A program made the translations under genes and the position numbers. A DNA stretch of 64,000 bases, from positions 10,974,001-11,038,000 of the forward strand of contig CM082578.2 in assembly GCA_040954595.2 (NCBI GenBank), written 5' to 3'. This document shows positions 37,601 to 51,300 of this stretch, one piece after another. The notes below the pieces were generated by a model. It saw nothing but the letters and a program-made list of their open reading frames with translations, did not search any database and was not told where the DNA came from. The stretch's first letter is position 1; each line of letters starts with the position of its first letter. Source of the DNA: Balanoglossus misakiensis. Lineage: Eukaryota > Hemichordata.

Positions 37601-39656
37601 AAATGGAGAAGGGAGGAGAGAGAGAGAGTATGGTGTGTTAGAGAGACTACATCTTATCAAATAGGCACTGCACCAACTTGTGCTGATTGACCTAGAACAT
37701 AACGCGTGTCTTCCAACCAGGAGGATTTCCAATGGGAGAAACAGAAATGTGGCACGCATATATTGCACTACTTATGGGTGAACGACTCCTCTCCAATACC
37801 CACTAGTTGAGGGCTCCCTTCAAATAACTTGAATGACCTCCAAGGCAGCCTCTGCATAGTACCGTAAAAAGTCAAGTAGAAATTTATAGGGTGTGTGAAT
37901 AATATTTCTCGCGACACCATCATAGTATGATGGTCAATTGTGCAACCTTCCTGTCACATTACATAAATGATTACCTTGATACACTTTTCGACTTTCTCTA
38001 CAAACTTACTGTTCAAATAATTACCCTGTTGTTCTGTCATTGTACTGGTATTACAGAATTTTTCCTTGAATTTTTTTAAAGTCTCCAGGGCATTTGAAAG
38101 AATTCAGTTATCCAGCCTGCCTTCATTTCAGTGCAGATGCCAGAACATTGGTAAACTTTCAATAACCTGCGACTAACATCTGAATGTAATACACCCCTTG
38201 ACTGTAAAACACAACAAAATCAAGTCTCATGAATGTTCCATGAAAAAGACACCACCATACAAATAACTTCTTTTGCAAATGCTACATGTATTTAAACACA
38301 TTCATAAATTCTTTGCACAATACATACATAGAGCGTCCATGCACTAAATAATAGAAAACCTTAGAAAATACAAAATATGAAAATCGCAAAAATTTGGTAG
38401 AAAAGTTTTTTTTTATAACTTACTGAATACAATTTTGCTTCCTATAGTGGAAGTAGAGGGTGGATGTTTTTTGGCTCAGTGCCTATTTCCTTGCAAGGGT
38501 ACTGTAAAATAAATGGCAGTGAAATCCTAAGCTATGTCCATCAGAAAAATATTTACTCTTGTTTGGACGCTGGAGATACAGGGCTGATTATATTTATCAT
38601 GGATTTCTACAAGTCCAGTTTATTTCTACAACACGTTTGAGAAAAAAAATGACATCATAACAAAACACGCATCATTGCAGCTATGTACACCCTACAAGAG
38701 TTTTGATTCCACCAGTACAGCATCAGACATCATTTTACAATTTGTCAGTTCTATTAATAGGTACGGCAGCATTCACGAGTCATCCGCAGACATTCTTGCA
38801 CTGGCATCACCCCGGGGTCGACTTTCACATCGGATAATAAAAACTGATATACCACGGAATACTTGTCTTATTCTCTTTGCTTGACATCTCCACTCGCCTC
38901 ATAACGAGATTTAGACTTCATACAAGAGGAATGAAATGTTGTCTGCTGTCACACAGGAACAACACCATCTCATCATGCCACCTCAAACAGCATGCAGGGC
39001 TTTCCCAAACAAATCCTCTTGATATGGGAAAGTCAGCTGCTGGTGTTCGTATCAACCCTGTACAGAATCCTGGCAATCAGTCTAACTCCAACTGTACTAC
39101 TTCAATTTAACAATTTATGCCGATCTGTAAAAAAAGATATTTTTTTGTTTTTCATGACTGAGATTACTTTTGAATATATCCACCTAATATACATGTCTGA
39201 TGTGACATTTTAACAAATTTTCATGGATGCATACGTATAGAGTGTCTTTCAATGTCCGCCAGTTTCCAGTCTTTTATATGTGTGGGCAGTTCTGCAATGA
39301 ACTTTCACATATTACCAGCATAAATGCAATACAGAGCTCTGATATAAGGAAATTAGCATAATAGCCAAACAGGTCAACCTGCGGTTCGACCAATCAGATT
39401 TTGTTTGTATTTCTGTAAATGGAGGTTGCCCATTGCCTGTCAGGAGCGAAAGACTGCATAGGTGTGCCACTGCAACAGCGGGCTAAGTAGACATCCGAAA
39501 TTTGACTTGCATTGTAACAAGTATCAGTATGGCAGTGTTCTGACAAAGTATTGCGAAAATGCTGATTGAATGCAACACTTGTCCCGAAAGCAGTGGTCGG
39601 TCATGGAAGACTTTTTTTTGGCGTTAATTCAGTCAAAACCTCTCGATCTACAGTCT
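37601..39656. other. Convergent intergenic region, including the 3' side of the CaaX protein gene
   Basis: The eIF4E3 gene and the CaaX coiled-coil gene end towards each other here. No exon is supported. The part next to 39656 should be the 3' UTR of the minus-strand gene, but I could not choose a polyadenylation site with confidence. Confidence 0.45.
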
Positions 39657-42600
39657 TCACAGAATAGAGCAGCCAGCGCAGCAGCCTGGATTTCCATTCT
39701 TACAGGAGTCTTCTTTGCCACCGCTGCCAAGCAGAGGGGCCTGCTCCGAGGAGGGCGTTTCTGGGTCAATCCCCGGGGGGAGGGTCTTCTGAGGGGTGCA
39801 GCTCGCTTCGGGTTTCGACTCGGAATTACCAGGTCCAAAAGTTACATCGGTGTCGTTCTGATCAGGTATCGCTCGCTTGTTGTCATCAGATGTGGGCATG
39901 CTGTTGATCTCCTGCATGATCTCCTCAACCTGGCTGGGCGTGAGCAGTGGCGACTTCTCGTCTCCTCTTCCTTCGGCGGCGACGCCTACGATCGCGTCAC
40001 CTTCCGCCTCCCCAGTCAGGACAAGGTGGTCGATGACGGCGGGGGAAGGCGCTTCTGTGCGGATGATGGCTTCTCGCGTCGGTGTCTGGGTCGGGAGCGG
40101 CGCCGCGACCGCTTTGTTGGAGGCCGAGGAGGAACAGCTGTCGACGAGCTGCGAGGCTTCAACCACTGCAGCGGGCACGTCGACCACTGCGGGCTGTGTT
40201 GCAGCGACGACATCGGACTGGGGTGGGGCCGGTGCAGGGGAGGACACGACCTCAACGCTCCTGTCGAATATCACGCCCTCATCAGCCATGCTCTGCTTGT
40301 CTGCTGCAATGGGCAGTACCTTCTTGATCTGGGGCGAGGCCAGCAGCTCGGACGCCGGCGTGTCGTCGGTGATCACGCCGGCTTCTTCCAGGAAGCTGGT
40401 CGGCAGAGGCTGCGCGCTGGGAGCTGCCTGGCTGCCGTTCATCGGGGTCGACTGCAGGGCGTCGGGGAGTATCCCGGCTTCCATGAGCAGTTTCTCCGTG
40501 TCCATCAGCAGGTCAGTCGCCTCTTCTGTCGCTTGCTTAGTTTCGTCTGGCATCGGGACATTCTCGCCAGAAGGAACCTCTCCCTGTCCCGTGGCACCAT
40601 CACTGACACTCCCCTCCGCCTCGGCCAACACCGGCACTTCCTGATCCGTCACTGATGCAGCCGGCATCTCCTTGACCCCGGACGCCACTGGCACGGTTTG
40701 TTCCATGGCCTCTACCTTGACACTCTCGTCTCCTTCGTCGTGGTGATACTTTTCTGACCCCACGTCGAACTGACCAGCACTTCCATTTTCAGTGGCCCTC
40801 TCCCCTTCAGCTGTACCATTTTCTGCTTCCAGCTTTGGGCCGCCCGTGGGCTTTGGTGCAACTGCATTCTTGTATGATTCTAAAGTACCATCGAAAGGAT
40901 CTAGCTGACTACCGATGGATTCTAACGTAGCCTGAATGAGAAAAACAAACATGGAACCTGATTAACATTCTGTATTAAAATGAACATTGTATTAATGTGT
41001 ATTTTCCAATCAAAATCAGGTGGCCAAAAATCAACCTCATTCAGGTGCTGATTTGCACCAAAAAAAACATTGCACATAACTCAGATGCAGTGTACTGCAG
41101 AAATCTCACTTTCATTAAAATTCTGAAGGGTAAAACCCTACATGAGGCAGACAAACAAGGACATACCAGGTTGTGCTTCACGAGACAGACCAATCATTGA
41201 GGCAGACAAGAAAACCTGTTGGTTGACAGTGCTCTGGTGCTCTCTCAAAGACTTACACACAGTCAGCACAATTGTGAGATTGCAAAATACACATACATGT
41301 ACCTTTTCAGACAAGTCTGCGTGATTGAGTCAATTGAGTGAAGTGTAGGCTTTTGCACACTCAGTGAACATAGCACAACCAGATGACATTCATGTTTAAT
41401 GGCGGCAACAAAAAATGAAATGTAAAATCTACAAAAAAGACAAGTGATCGCTATGCTTACAAAAAGTACTTTCATCACCACCAAAACCTCACCTACATGT
41501 AAAACTTGCTTACCAGTACAACTAATGAGATGCAATCTCAGCAACTTGCCCTTGGCTTTTTAAACTCATCACATGATAAGTGTTTACATATAAAAATTAA
41601 GGGGGGGGGGGGGGGTTAGAGATGTCAACGTGTGCAAACTCCACACCAAGCATAAAATGTATAAAAACAAAAACAAATGTACGGTTCTACGCAGAAATGC
41701 ATGCAAAACTTGAGAAGAGTTATCATCCAGCCAACACTGCTTGCAACGGTGTACATGTGTCTACTCCTCTGAAACTCATTTACCTCTTCCAAATTCTACA
41801 CCAACATGTGCTCTGAGCAGTGGTGAAGTTTCATTAACTCATTCTTGATCATGCTGCATTAATTGTTATTTAAAATGCTGGAAAACAAAACATAAACGCA
41901 GGCAAGGCAAGTACAAGTGGATAAACGAAGGAAAAAGCATGGCCGGGTATATATACGCTCGACAGTACCAGAGTTGATACCTGTTGATACCACAGAGCGT
42001 CCATCTGTTGGATCTTTTCGGTTAGTTGGATCTCTTCCAGGATAGACATTCCGACGGGAGTTTGGGGAGTAGCAACGGCAAAGCCAACAGCCACAGAATC
42101 TAACTCCTCATCATAGCAATCGTGTAAATCATAGCTAACCTCAGGATTCGCGGGGGAGTCCTCGTCCGAACAAGCAAACTGGACTGGCATTTCACCCTCC
42201 TCAACATCGTCATAGTCCATCGCCAGCCCAGGTTCACACGTAGCTGTGACGTCACCCAGACTAGAATACTTGTACTCATCGTCTACTTCTCTGGTTTCAG
42301 TTTCCATGGAAATACCGCCCTCGTGGGGTGAAGTCTGGTCAAAGTGCACATGCAGACCAGATTCTACACTTTGACCCTCATTTGTAAATCCTCTCCCATC
42401 TCCCTGTGCGAAGCCTTCCTTTTCCATTTCCAACAGAGAGTTTCTCTCTATGCTCTGACTGACGGATTTAATCAAATCGGGCTCCCTGTCGGGATTCTTC
42501 AAATCTTGGTCCTCCGACCAATCCGTCGGCCCTATCTCAGTCAGGGATTCAACATAATCGTCGGGGTTGTTCAGCCGGATGCCGTCTTGAGTTTGCTGGA

Positions 42601-45023
42601 TGCTGTCCTGCAGTTTGTCCAATTCCCGCTTTTGCCTCTCCAGTTTGGCCAACTTCACTTTCTGCTGGGTCTCCTGTTCCATCCTCCGGTACCCTTCTTC
42701 TCCCACTTTGCTGACGATCTCTTGCCTCAGCTCCTCTTTCTCCGCCAGTTTCAGCGCCAGTTTCTCTCGCTCGATCTCCTCCTGTTGCTGCAGCAACCTC
42801 CTCTGGTGCTCGAGCTTCTGTCGTCTCTTCTCGAGTCTCAGTTTCTCCTCCGCGGTCTTCCTCTCGTTCTCTTCGACCTGTCTCTTCAAGTTTTCGAGAT
42901 GTTCTATGCTCCTGCTCAGGGTGTGGACATTGCCCAGTTTTTCAGGGAAATCAAAGTTTTCCAGGCTTTTGGAAGCTCTGAGGGACCTTCCAGAACCCAG
43001 TTTTTGCCTGAACTTCTTTTTCTTCCAGTGTTAAGATGAAAAATAACAGAGGTAAGAGAAAATAGAGAAGGAAGAAGGTTGACAGTGAAGAAGGAGTTCA
43101 AAGTAGAGAGATGTCAGGACAATCATAAACATCAAAAATATTTTAGCAAAATTTGGTGAGTTTTCCCATCATTCTTGTGTTTTAGAAAACAATTAATCAA
43201 AGTTTGCTACAATGGGTAAATTCATATTTACTAAATGTTTAAAATTTCTCATAAAGACACTTTGAAAATGCAGATATATTGCAAAAAGTCAAGTAGAAGT
43301 TTAGCCTGCTGGTGTTTGCACTTACCATCGGGACAAGACAGTACTAAAATACACACACTTTTAATACCCATGTTTGATACAAAAGAATTATCTCCACTTG
43401 ATTATCACAGCTAGGAACTTGTTGCATGTGGTTTCCATGTTTATGCAGTCTAAGGTTGCAAACTCAAGCATAAAAATTACAATCTTGTTATTTCTTCCTA
43501 GGCTATGTATACCTGGACAGAAATTAATTTAAACGGCAACAAGCAACAATATAAATCTGGGTGCACAGGATTACTTACCTTGGGTGAGACCAGCACCTCA
43601 ACAGCCTTGCTGGCATCACTAGCTGCTTTCTTGTCCTTCTGCAGGTCTTCAGCAGATACAGACTTTTCCTTGGGCAATTGATCAACTGCAAAGTTGAGAA
43701 AGATAATAGGATTCATCATATTTCAATTTGTACAATATATTGTAAGGACAGTGCGTGCTCTCACAGCAAAATAATTCTTAATCATTCAGTCTCCACAATG
43801 CCAAAAAGATGCCAAGACATGATGGGGTGGGTTAGCTGGTATAAAAAAGTCGAGTATCTGGAGGTTTTCCCATTAACAGCTCTAATCTACACCCTTGATT
43901 AGATGTCAAAATTCTTTTTCTTTTTTCAGTTTTGTTGTCAAGATCTCTATGATTGCTAGAGTCTCAGTCAGCTAACTATACTACTGGGTTTTAACAAACT
44001 GTTGAGCTTTAACTGTGTTCAGTAAAGAGCATTGCTAAGTGATAGCCCAGATTGAATTACAAAATGCCTGACAGTCTCGTCATGTATAGTCATCAATAAA
44101 CTATCCAACTGGTGAAATGCATGGCGTAGTTAGTACTCAACTCAGCTTTCACTAGTTTCAGACTCTTGGCCAGAAAAAAAAAATTGCCATTCACTGAAAT
44201 CAACATTTTTGTCTCATATTATATATACTATGTGGTGCAAAAATCCTGAGGATTTTTTTTGCATGTTTACACGTGTATATAGTCAATGATGACACTTCTG
44301 TACTGAAGGTTCACTCATTGGTCATCGTGTCACTGATCTGTTGGCCTTGACACTAGGCAAAAAATTGGCCGAACATGCATGGCCGACAGCACACTCAACA
44401 AAAACACTAAAATCAAACACCGAACGTTATTCCAAAAGTCGCTGCATGCAAGGAGTCTCGTCAGAGGCCCCGGAAGAAATCATGCACGCAGGAATTCATG
44501 TTATGCAATACAGTCTAACGCATGAATTCTCTGCCATGTACAGTATGCGAATTCACCCAAAATTCAACACGAAAACCATGCAGTGATGCACGGCACGATA
44601 GTCGATACAACGGCATGCTCTTGCGACGTATACCTGCTCCGGTGTGCTGTGGTTCCAAGTCTGCAAAGTCTCGCACCCTGCCGTGTAAAATGCCTACAAA
44701 AAGACAATATCATCCTAAAACTTCTTATACGCCCACTAAAACATGCAAACCGACTGGAAAATTGAGCGGAAAGTTTTTGTCATATTAAAATTTCACGGGG
44801 GTTGACATTTGAGACACACGTACGTCGGCACCAGGAGTCATCAAGCGATTTGTTTTTTCACTTGTCCACTCGCTCTCTGTAAACGTAGTGTCAAATTACC
44901 CCTAAATTTATTACGTGACCAACCTGGATCGGACTTCTTTTTCTTTCTTTTATGGAGACGTTTCTTTCTCGCAGCACCAGAAGCTCCTCCGTCACGATGT
45001 GACACACTGCCGCTGTCTGCCAT
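39657..45023 (-). CDS. Coiled-coil protein with C-terminal CaaX box, possibly paralemmin-like
   Basis: Four exons join in phase on the minus strand: 44924-45023 (ATG at 45023, strong context), 43579-43685, 41981-43021 and 39657-40931, giving 840 residues. The N-terminus has a basic patch RKKRLHKRKKKK (19-30). Residues about 104-213 are Glu/Lys/Arg/Gln-rich with heptad-like spacing, a long coiled coil. Most of the rest is acidic or Ala/Pro/Val/Ser-rich and probably disordered. The protein ends CCAGCSIL. CSIL is a CaaX box, whose final Leu favours geranylgeranylation, and the cysteines before it could be palmitoylated. This predicts a peripheral plasma-membrane protein. The layout resembles paralemmins (coiled coil, disordered middle, CKCCSIM end in human PALM1), and VEEIMQEI echoes a paralemmin VDELI motif, but the paralemmin IFMGYQ motif is absent. 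The family is therefore uncertain. The exon 3 acceptor could be 6 bases further in (43015), changing two Lys. Confidence 0.82.
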
Positions 45024-48000
45024 GCTTTCACGTGTCAGCTTACTCGCTCAGCTGAAGTGACAGGGATGTTGACCTTTGACATGCAAGTGATACGCACCGT
45101 ACGTGCACGTCCTCGTCTTGACCCTGAGAACGAACATGTCCACGATTTTTCTTTCAAACTAAGACTGGTCCACTTAAATAAGCTTACTGATGGGTCACAT
45201 TCATGAATATTATCTTGACCCCATTGCAAGCAATCAGCCATTTAAATTCACTTTTACACAGTAGCATCTTCAGATTTGCCACGTTTGGCACCACTTCGCT
45301 GTTGAAGTTTTCCACGAACAGGGCCCGGCCCGGCAAGATGAGAGAAAGTATCTGGAAAACGCATGTTTGGCGCTACTACGTTACACAAAACAGTATAAAC
45401 GTCTACAGCACTAAAATACGAAAGGATAATGCATAGGTTTAGTGTTTTATTCCTAAATACTGGATATCACGCCCGGGGTGGGGCACCACAGCACGCCACG
45501 GCATGACACCCGATAAGTTACAGGAAAAAAACAAACGACCATCAACAAAACGACCGTTGGTGTGATGGCGCTGTATTCGTTGACATATACTACTGCCCGC
45601 GATCCACACGACTCTCATTTTGATCCAAACATTCAGGTTTATCAGCTACACGAATGCTGCAGTGAACCACAGACTCAACTTCTTCCAGTATCATCACCTT
45701 ATATAGTAATCAAATTATCGATCCGACATCGATGACCCTCACCAAATAAAACACCTAATGCAGAAATTTCCTCTATTTTAATTGTGTAGGTTATGTGGAG
45801 TCGTTAAGATGTCTTCATACCATCGGTGATAGCTATATTACTCCTTGTATAATTTAATAGCTCCTGGGAAGAAAACGGAAGCGTATATATAGTTGATTAG
45901 ATTTGTTCAATTAAATTCGATGCCGTTCCTTGCTGCATTGCTGTATCAAGGCTAAAGTAATAACCGGCGTGTAGCCTGCTTTGTATCTAGTCAACACAAC
46001 GGTCGCGCCAGTCTATTGGTTTTTTCTTATTCAAGAAGGCACAACGGATTTTATTTTACAATCCGACCAAGGTTAATGTTTCAGAACTTTGCCTCAAGTC
46101 ATCGTATAAATGGATTAAGCAGACATGTAGATTTACTCACTGACTGTACGAGATTTGATAATGTTGGTACATTTATTCGTGTCAAGTCAACCTTTTCAAA
46201 TGTTAACGAAATGAATTGAACAGGTGCAACGCGGTTCGCTTATATGGCGAAGAAAACGACTCTCTCGGGGACCTCATATTGACTGCGTCAGGTTTGAAGC
46301 ATCCCTTGTGAGAAGAAGACTTTATCATAGAAAACAGATAAAGACTATATCTAATATGTTACAGCTATAAATTGCTGGCATTTACACGGTTTAACTCGAC
46401 ATATACATGACTTGGCATATATTACACATTTCTATTGCGCACTTATCATCGTTCAACTAGACTAAATAACAAATCGTGGCCTGTGATACAGAGATCTTGA
46501 GATCTCATTAATACTCCCTGGCAGTGCAGAAATGGCGGAAATTTGTCGGAATCGACGGCAAACGAGACATTAATTTCATTGTGTGTATGTACACGTTTCT
46601 TCGCTTGTAATCAGATAATGGGTTCGAGTCGAGTCGCCAGAGCGTGCGAGAGGGAACTGCAACATTTTACATCGCTCTAGCGGCATCTTCTTGGCGTTAT
46701 TTTGATGATTTTAGTTACTTCCCGAGCGTTAGCTTATTTTATTGTAAATAGTGATCAACAATTCGTTGTTGTGACACCGTACCGTTTTGCTGTTATCAAA
46801 ATGTATAGGCAAACATTTCGCGTTTTGATAAGCGCCACAGCGAACATGGCGTAAGAGTTACCCTAAAATCGCCTCCGAGATTTTGTAAACAAAAAATGAA
46901 TCTGCATTCTTCTGTCGAACTAGTTTACTTGATATGAAGGACAGAATTAAACTTCAAGCTATTATTCGGGCAGAGTTGATTTCTTCATGGGCAGCGCCCG
47001 TCATTAATCAGTTTACGCAACCTGTCCATCGATCTCACTTTAGCGGGAAATGTAAATTTATCTTCCGTGTGCTGGCTAAAAACTATCGGGGGACGCGCAA
47101 TGAATTGTCAACGGTGTGAAAGTCGGGGGAGAACTTCTCGCTTTTGAAACTGTTATATCATGTATGCATCGATCGAAAATTGAACGATCAAATTCTAACA
47201 TCGCGCAGGTCCAACTCCCTTGAGTCGTTGCGGAGAATCAGAAACTAATGAACTAAATGCATGTCGTCGAGACACAGCAAATCGCCGCTGCTGTTTCTGT
47301 ATTCCGAATCATCTTATGTCTTCAGTCACATAATTTACAAATGTCCAGAGGCAATAAACTCAACTCATTAAATGGAAACTGGTGACAGATGCGCCCAATT
47401 ATATGTTGTTAGAATGTTTTTCTGGCGACTAAGTGGATTTGATATCACGATTTTCCCCTGCATATATATACTTTCAAGTACAGTTCAAACAATGTCAAGT
47501 GAGAACGCGTGCCAATAAAGCGTGAAAGTACGCAGTAATTTTTGTTCGCAATTAAGTTTACCTTCATTGCCGTAAGTTTGAAACTTCAAGACTGCGCCGC
47601 AGGGTTATGTTATAAATCAAGTTTTCCACGTTGCGTTAGCGAGCTGACGACGACGAAAGTTCCGGGTTGATACGATATATTATGGGATGTATTCACTCGT
47701 ATCCGTGGTTCAATCACAATCCCTCTTGCATGCACTACCGCCATCGCTTGTACAGTGTACAGTGTTTTAAATTCTTTTTCTAGAGTTCCCTTAGTCTCGT
47801 CATGAGACTTTCAGGCCTATGCTCCGCAAGTGACGTGAAACGCGAAACTTCGGGCTGAATCGATCGTTCGCATTCGACGCATGTGTCATTGCGTAATGTT
47901 TACCGGTGATGCAAACCGACAAGGGAAGACATGGACGATGACGTCACCAAGGTGTAAATGGTTTGTTTACGAATACGTTCACCGCACCCTCGGTGGTTAC

Positions 48001-48353
48001 ATCACTCAAAGTGATAGAGATGATATTTCATTACATTGCCTTGACAACAAAGCCACTTTCGACCTCCAACGCGCGTTTTTAATTTTGATTCACGCGATTC
48101 CTCAAGCGACGTTATCCTTCATGCGTAACTGAATGACAGAGCTCAATAACACCACAAAACGGCAGCCGCCGAAACAAATGGGCATCACGTGACAGTTGCT
48201 GATGAGACGTTCCAGGATGAGTGCGTCTGAGGTCAACATGAATTTTCGTTTTCTTAAAAGTTGGGCCACTGTATAAATCAGCATCAGTTATCCCACTGTG
48301 TTAATTTATCGCAAACATACCGCTGGTGGCGCACTTTATTTGACCCGACTTAG
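45024..48353. other. Divergent intergenic region between the CaaX protein gene and the unrecognised six-exon gene
   Basis: Both flanking genes point outward, so their promoters and 5' untranslated parts should lie in this 3.3 kb. I see no defined core promoter element or further exon. Short frames such as 46934-47119 and 47881-48132 have no recognisable content. Confidence 0.45.
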
Positions 48354-51300
48354 ATGCAAAGCGAGTTCACGGCGAGCTGGGCCAAAGGTCATTATCGCCA
48401 TAACTACCACAATACACAAAACGGGGCCCGCGCCACCGCCTTCTCGTACCACCACCTGTCACGCATGGAATCCGGCCATATCTACACCAGGATCAGAGCA
48501 ACTCGTTTTCCAAATCCTTTGGTGATTTACAGCCGACGGGGAACAGGTGGGTGAGGCTTGAGGCTGGCCTGGCCAATGCAATGGTCGGTGTACCGCACAG
48601 TGTTAATTATAATGGTCAATCCAGTCACCAGAGGTTATAATAATAGCAACAGACATAGAACGCATAACTGTATATAGATCGCCGGGCAACAGTGTCACGC
48701 ACGCCGAAAGATACGTCATGAGCGAGACACGGGTTTCGGGTGAATATTAGGTCACACGATATAGGCCTAGGTTGCTAGTCAGCAGTATTGCCATTTAATA
48801 TACTTAAATTCGTTTTCGCCATTGTGAGTATTCAATGTGAAGGTTGGCCACAACCTTGACCTTGGGTTCTTCACCCTTTTCACTCGACAATTCACACAGA
48901 TATTCTTTTCACTGATATAAAAGGCACCCCTACACAGAATTGGAAATAGGCCTGACGTATAACAAGACATTGAATGGCATAGGTCCCTAGTCCGAGTCCC
49001 CTGTTAAGCATTGGAGTGAAATGAAATTGATCACTGAGTTCATGTGTGCGAAATGGCCCTGAAAATGTTTCTAACTAAGAATTTTGTATGTTTTATGTAC
49101 CTTTTCCTTTCGTTGTACTAAGGAAGGTCATAGATGCGGCACTTGACTTGGAAATCTCATAAAAAACGAGTAGATAGTGGTAGTCATCACTTGGATGGTC
49201 CTCACTAATAGACGCTTCGGTTCAAATGAATCAAACCGGGCAAATTTTGAGAAATAAATTTATAACAAAATCGTTAGCAAGCAGCCATCTCAATTCTCCG
49301 TAACCACATAATGCACGTGATTCCCTAGCCAAGGTGAACTGAAAGTGAAAGTGTCGAAAAGCTTACGGAAGTTGAAAGACGTGATTTCGGATCGTATATA
49401 ACATTTCATGAACGCACGAGGTTTGATAGAAAGAAACACTTTACCCGTGATTCAGTCCTCTCTGCCAATGTATTAAGAGTCGTGTCACGGGGTAAAAACA
49501 ATCCTTCCCGAGATTCAAACGATATTACTCATGTGAAGCCATGCAAAACGCCATCAAAAATGTATCAACACCGATCAGAGAGGTTGCGTCAGTTAAAATG
49601 GGGTTTCCAGGCTGAGCCATAAAGAAGCAATGATAAAAAAAAACACCGAGTAGCTGCTCTTTTCCCCGGAAACTCGTCATCCATCTGTAGATGTTATAGT
49701 GATGCAACAGTACACCAACACTCGACACTGTCGCCCCATTTCAAATACATGTATTAACAACCAGCGCAACCCAGTACTTCAAATCTCGCTTTGTTTTGGA
49801 CACAATGGGTACTACAGAATGCGGCCCACGTAATGTTTGCTATGCGCATTGGCGGGCCCTTGTCTCAAATTGGCTAATTCTTTTATACGTGTGTAAAGAA
49901 TAGTCACAGCTCCGGTGAGCAATGTTCCAGTCTACAACTCAAAGCTGAGTTTTACTTTTTCTTATTTTTATTTTAAAGGTATGCGATGGTACGGAGGAAT
50001 GTCAAGTTCGGTATAGAAACAAACAGAACCTTGAGACGCGAAATCGGCCAATCACGCCCCAACACGTGTTTTTACATAGATAAGAGGCTGAGAATCCCAG
50101 AAAATTATACTTCTCAAGAGACAGCATGGCTAGTGCAAACAGTGACGGATGGAGACCACCTCTACGACGGAAATTTATCACCGAACATCGAAAATGGTAC
50201 GTGTTTGCGTGGACTGTAAATCATATGCTTATGTGTCGTATCATATAATTTTATTTCCAGACATTAAACGGGTTAAGTGGGAACCGAGAGCTCTTTTCAT
50301 CATCTTAAAAAATTAAAGTGGTTTTAGTAGTTGTAACAAACTTGCCCGGTGGTGTCTGTCCAAGTGGACGATATCGCCAAAGTTTCGTCTCGAAATTGCG
50401 AGTCGTCACGGTACCCAGAGATGCGGTTCGTGGGAACCGCGCAACCTGCTCGTCTGTACCTTCTGTAGGAGCAATTTTAGCAGAGGGTAACCCAATTATT
50501 TCTGGAAATCCATTTACTAACCACTGCTTATAGAGTTCGTGGTGGCAGAGGATCCTGGGGTAAAATAATTGCCCATAATCCCTACCTTGATTCTATCTAC
50601 CGTTTCTAGTGGCGACTGGACAGCGGGGTAGGAAGAGGCTTTTCCCCGCGAAAGGGCTCCTTTAGCTCTGCTGCGTGTTATGCTACTAATGGAATTCACC
50701 CGATGGCGGTCTGGAAATTGCTCTTCTTTCTGTCATCTCGTCTCTCGTTCGCAGAGTGTGGCTTTCGATTGCGGAAGAGTGGTTGAAAACTTTTTTTTTA
50801 AATATCGCGTTGCTGAACTTCTGAAGTTGAGAACGCGCTTTAAGAGCACGTTTTTTTATCGCTCATTGTCAACTGAAGCAGCGAGCCCCCTTTTATTGAA
50901 ATATGAAGGGACGCTCCTTTAATCCATTTTGGTGCATGAACATCAGTTATTAAAAGTTATCACACGCAAAGTTGACGACAGTTGAGTTGTTCAGTGTTAG
51001 CGCTATAGCAACTTGTAGAGCTAGAGTATTTCGTTCGGGGGTTTTGCTGTCACGGTTGAGCACCTTGGTGTATACATGTATCATCATTAAGTCGGCGTAT
51101 ACTCACTTCAACCACCACGTATTCTCAGGTTTCATCATACAATCCGTGACAAAGTAGACGCACTCTGGTCATTGGTGTTTCAAGAGACCATTTTCCGAAC
51201 TCCGCGAGATCTCGCGTGGATATGCAGTTATTCGAGGGAGATTCTCCAATACGTGCGACACAGGGACAGGCAACGCATTCTAGTTTCACACAAAGCTTGG

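Noticed and set aside
39570-40655. 361- and 255-residue plus-strand frames opposite the last exon of the CaaX gene
   Set aside because: Antisense shadows of a GC-rich exon; composition is low-complexity and the sense model joins in phase with three other exons.
42344-43039. 231-residue plus-strand frame rich in Leu, Phe and Gln
   Set aside because: It is the complement of the Glu/Lys-rich coiled-coil coding sequence and looks hydrophobic only for that reason.
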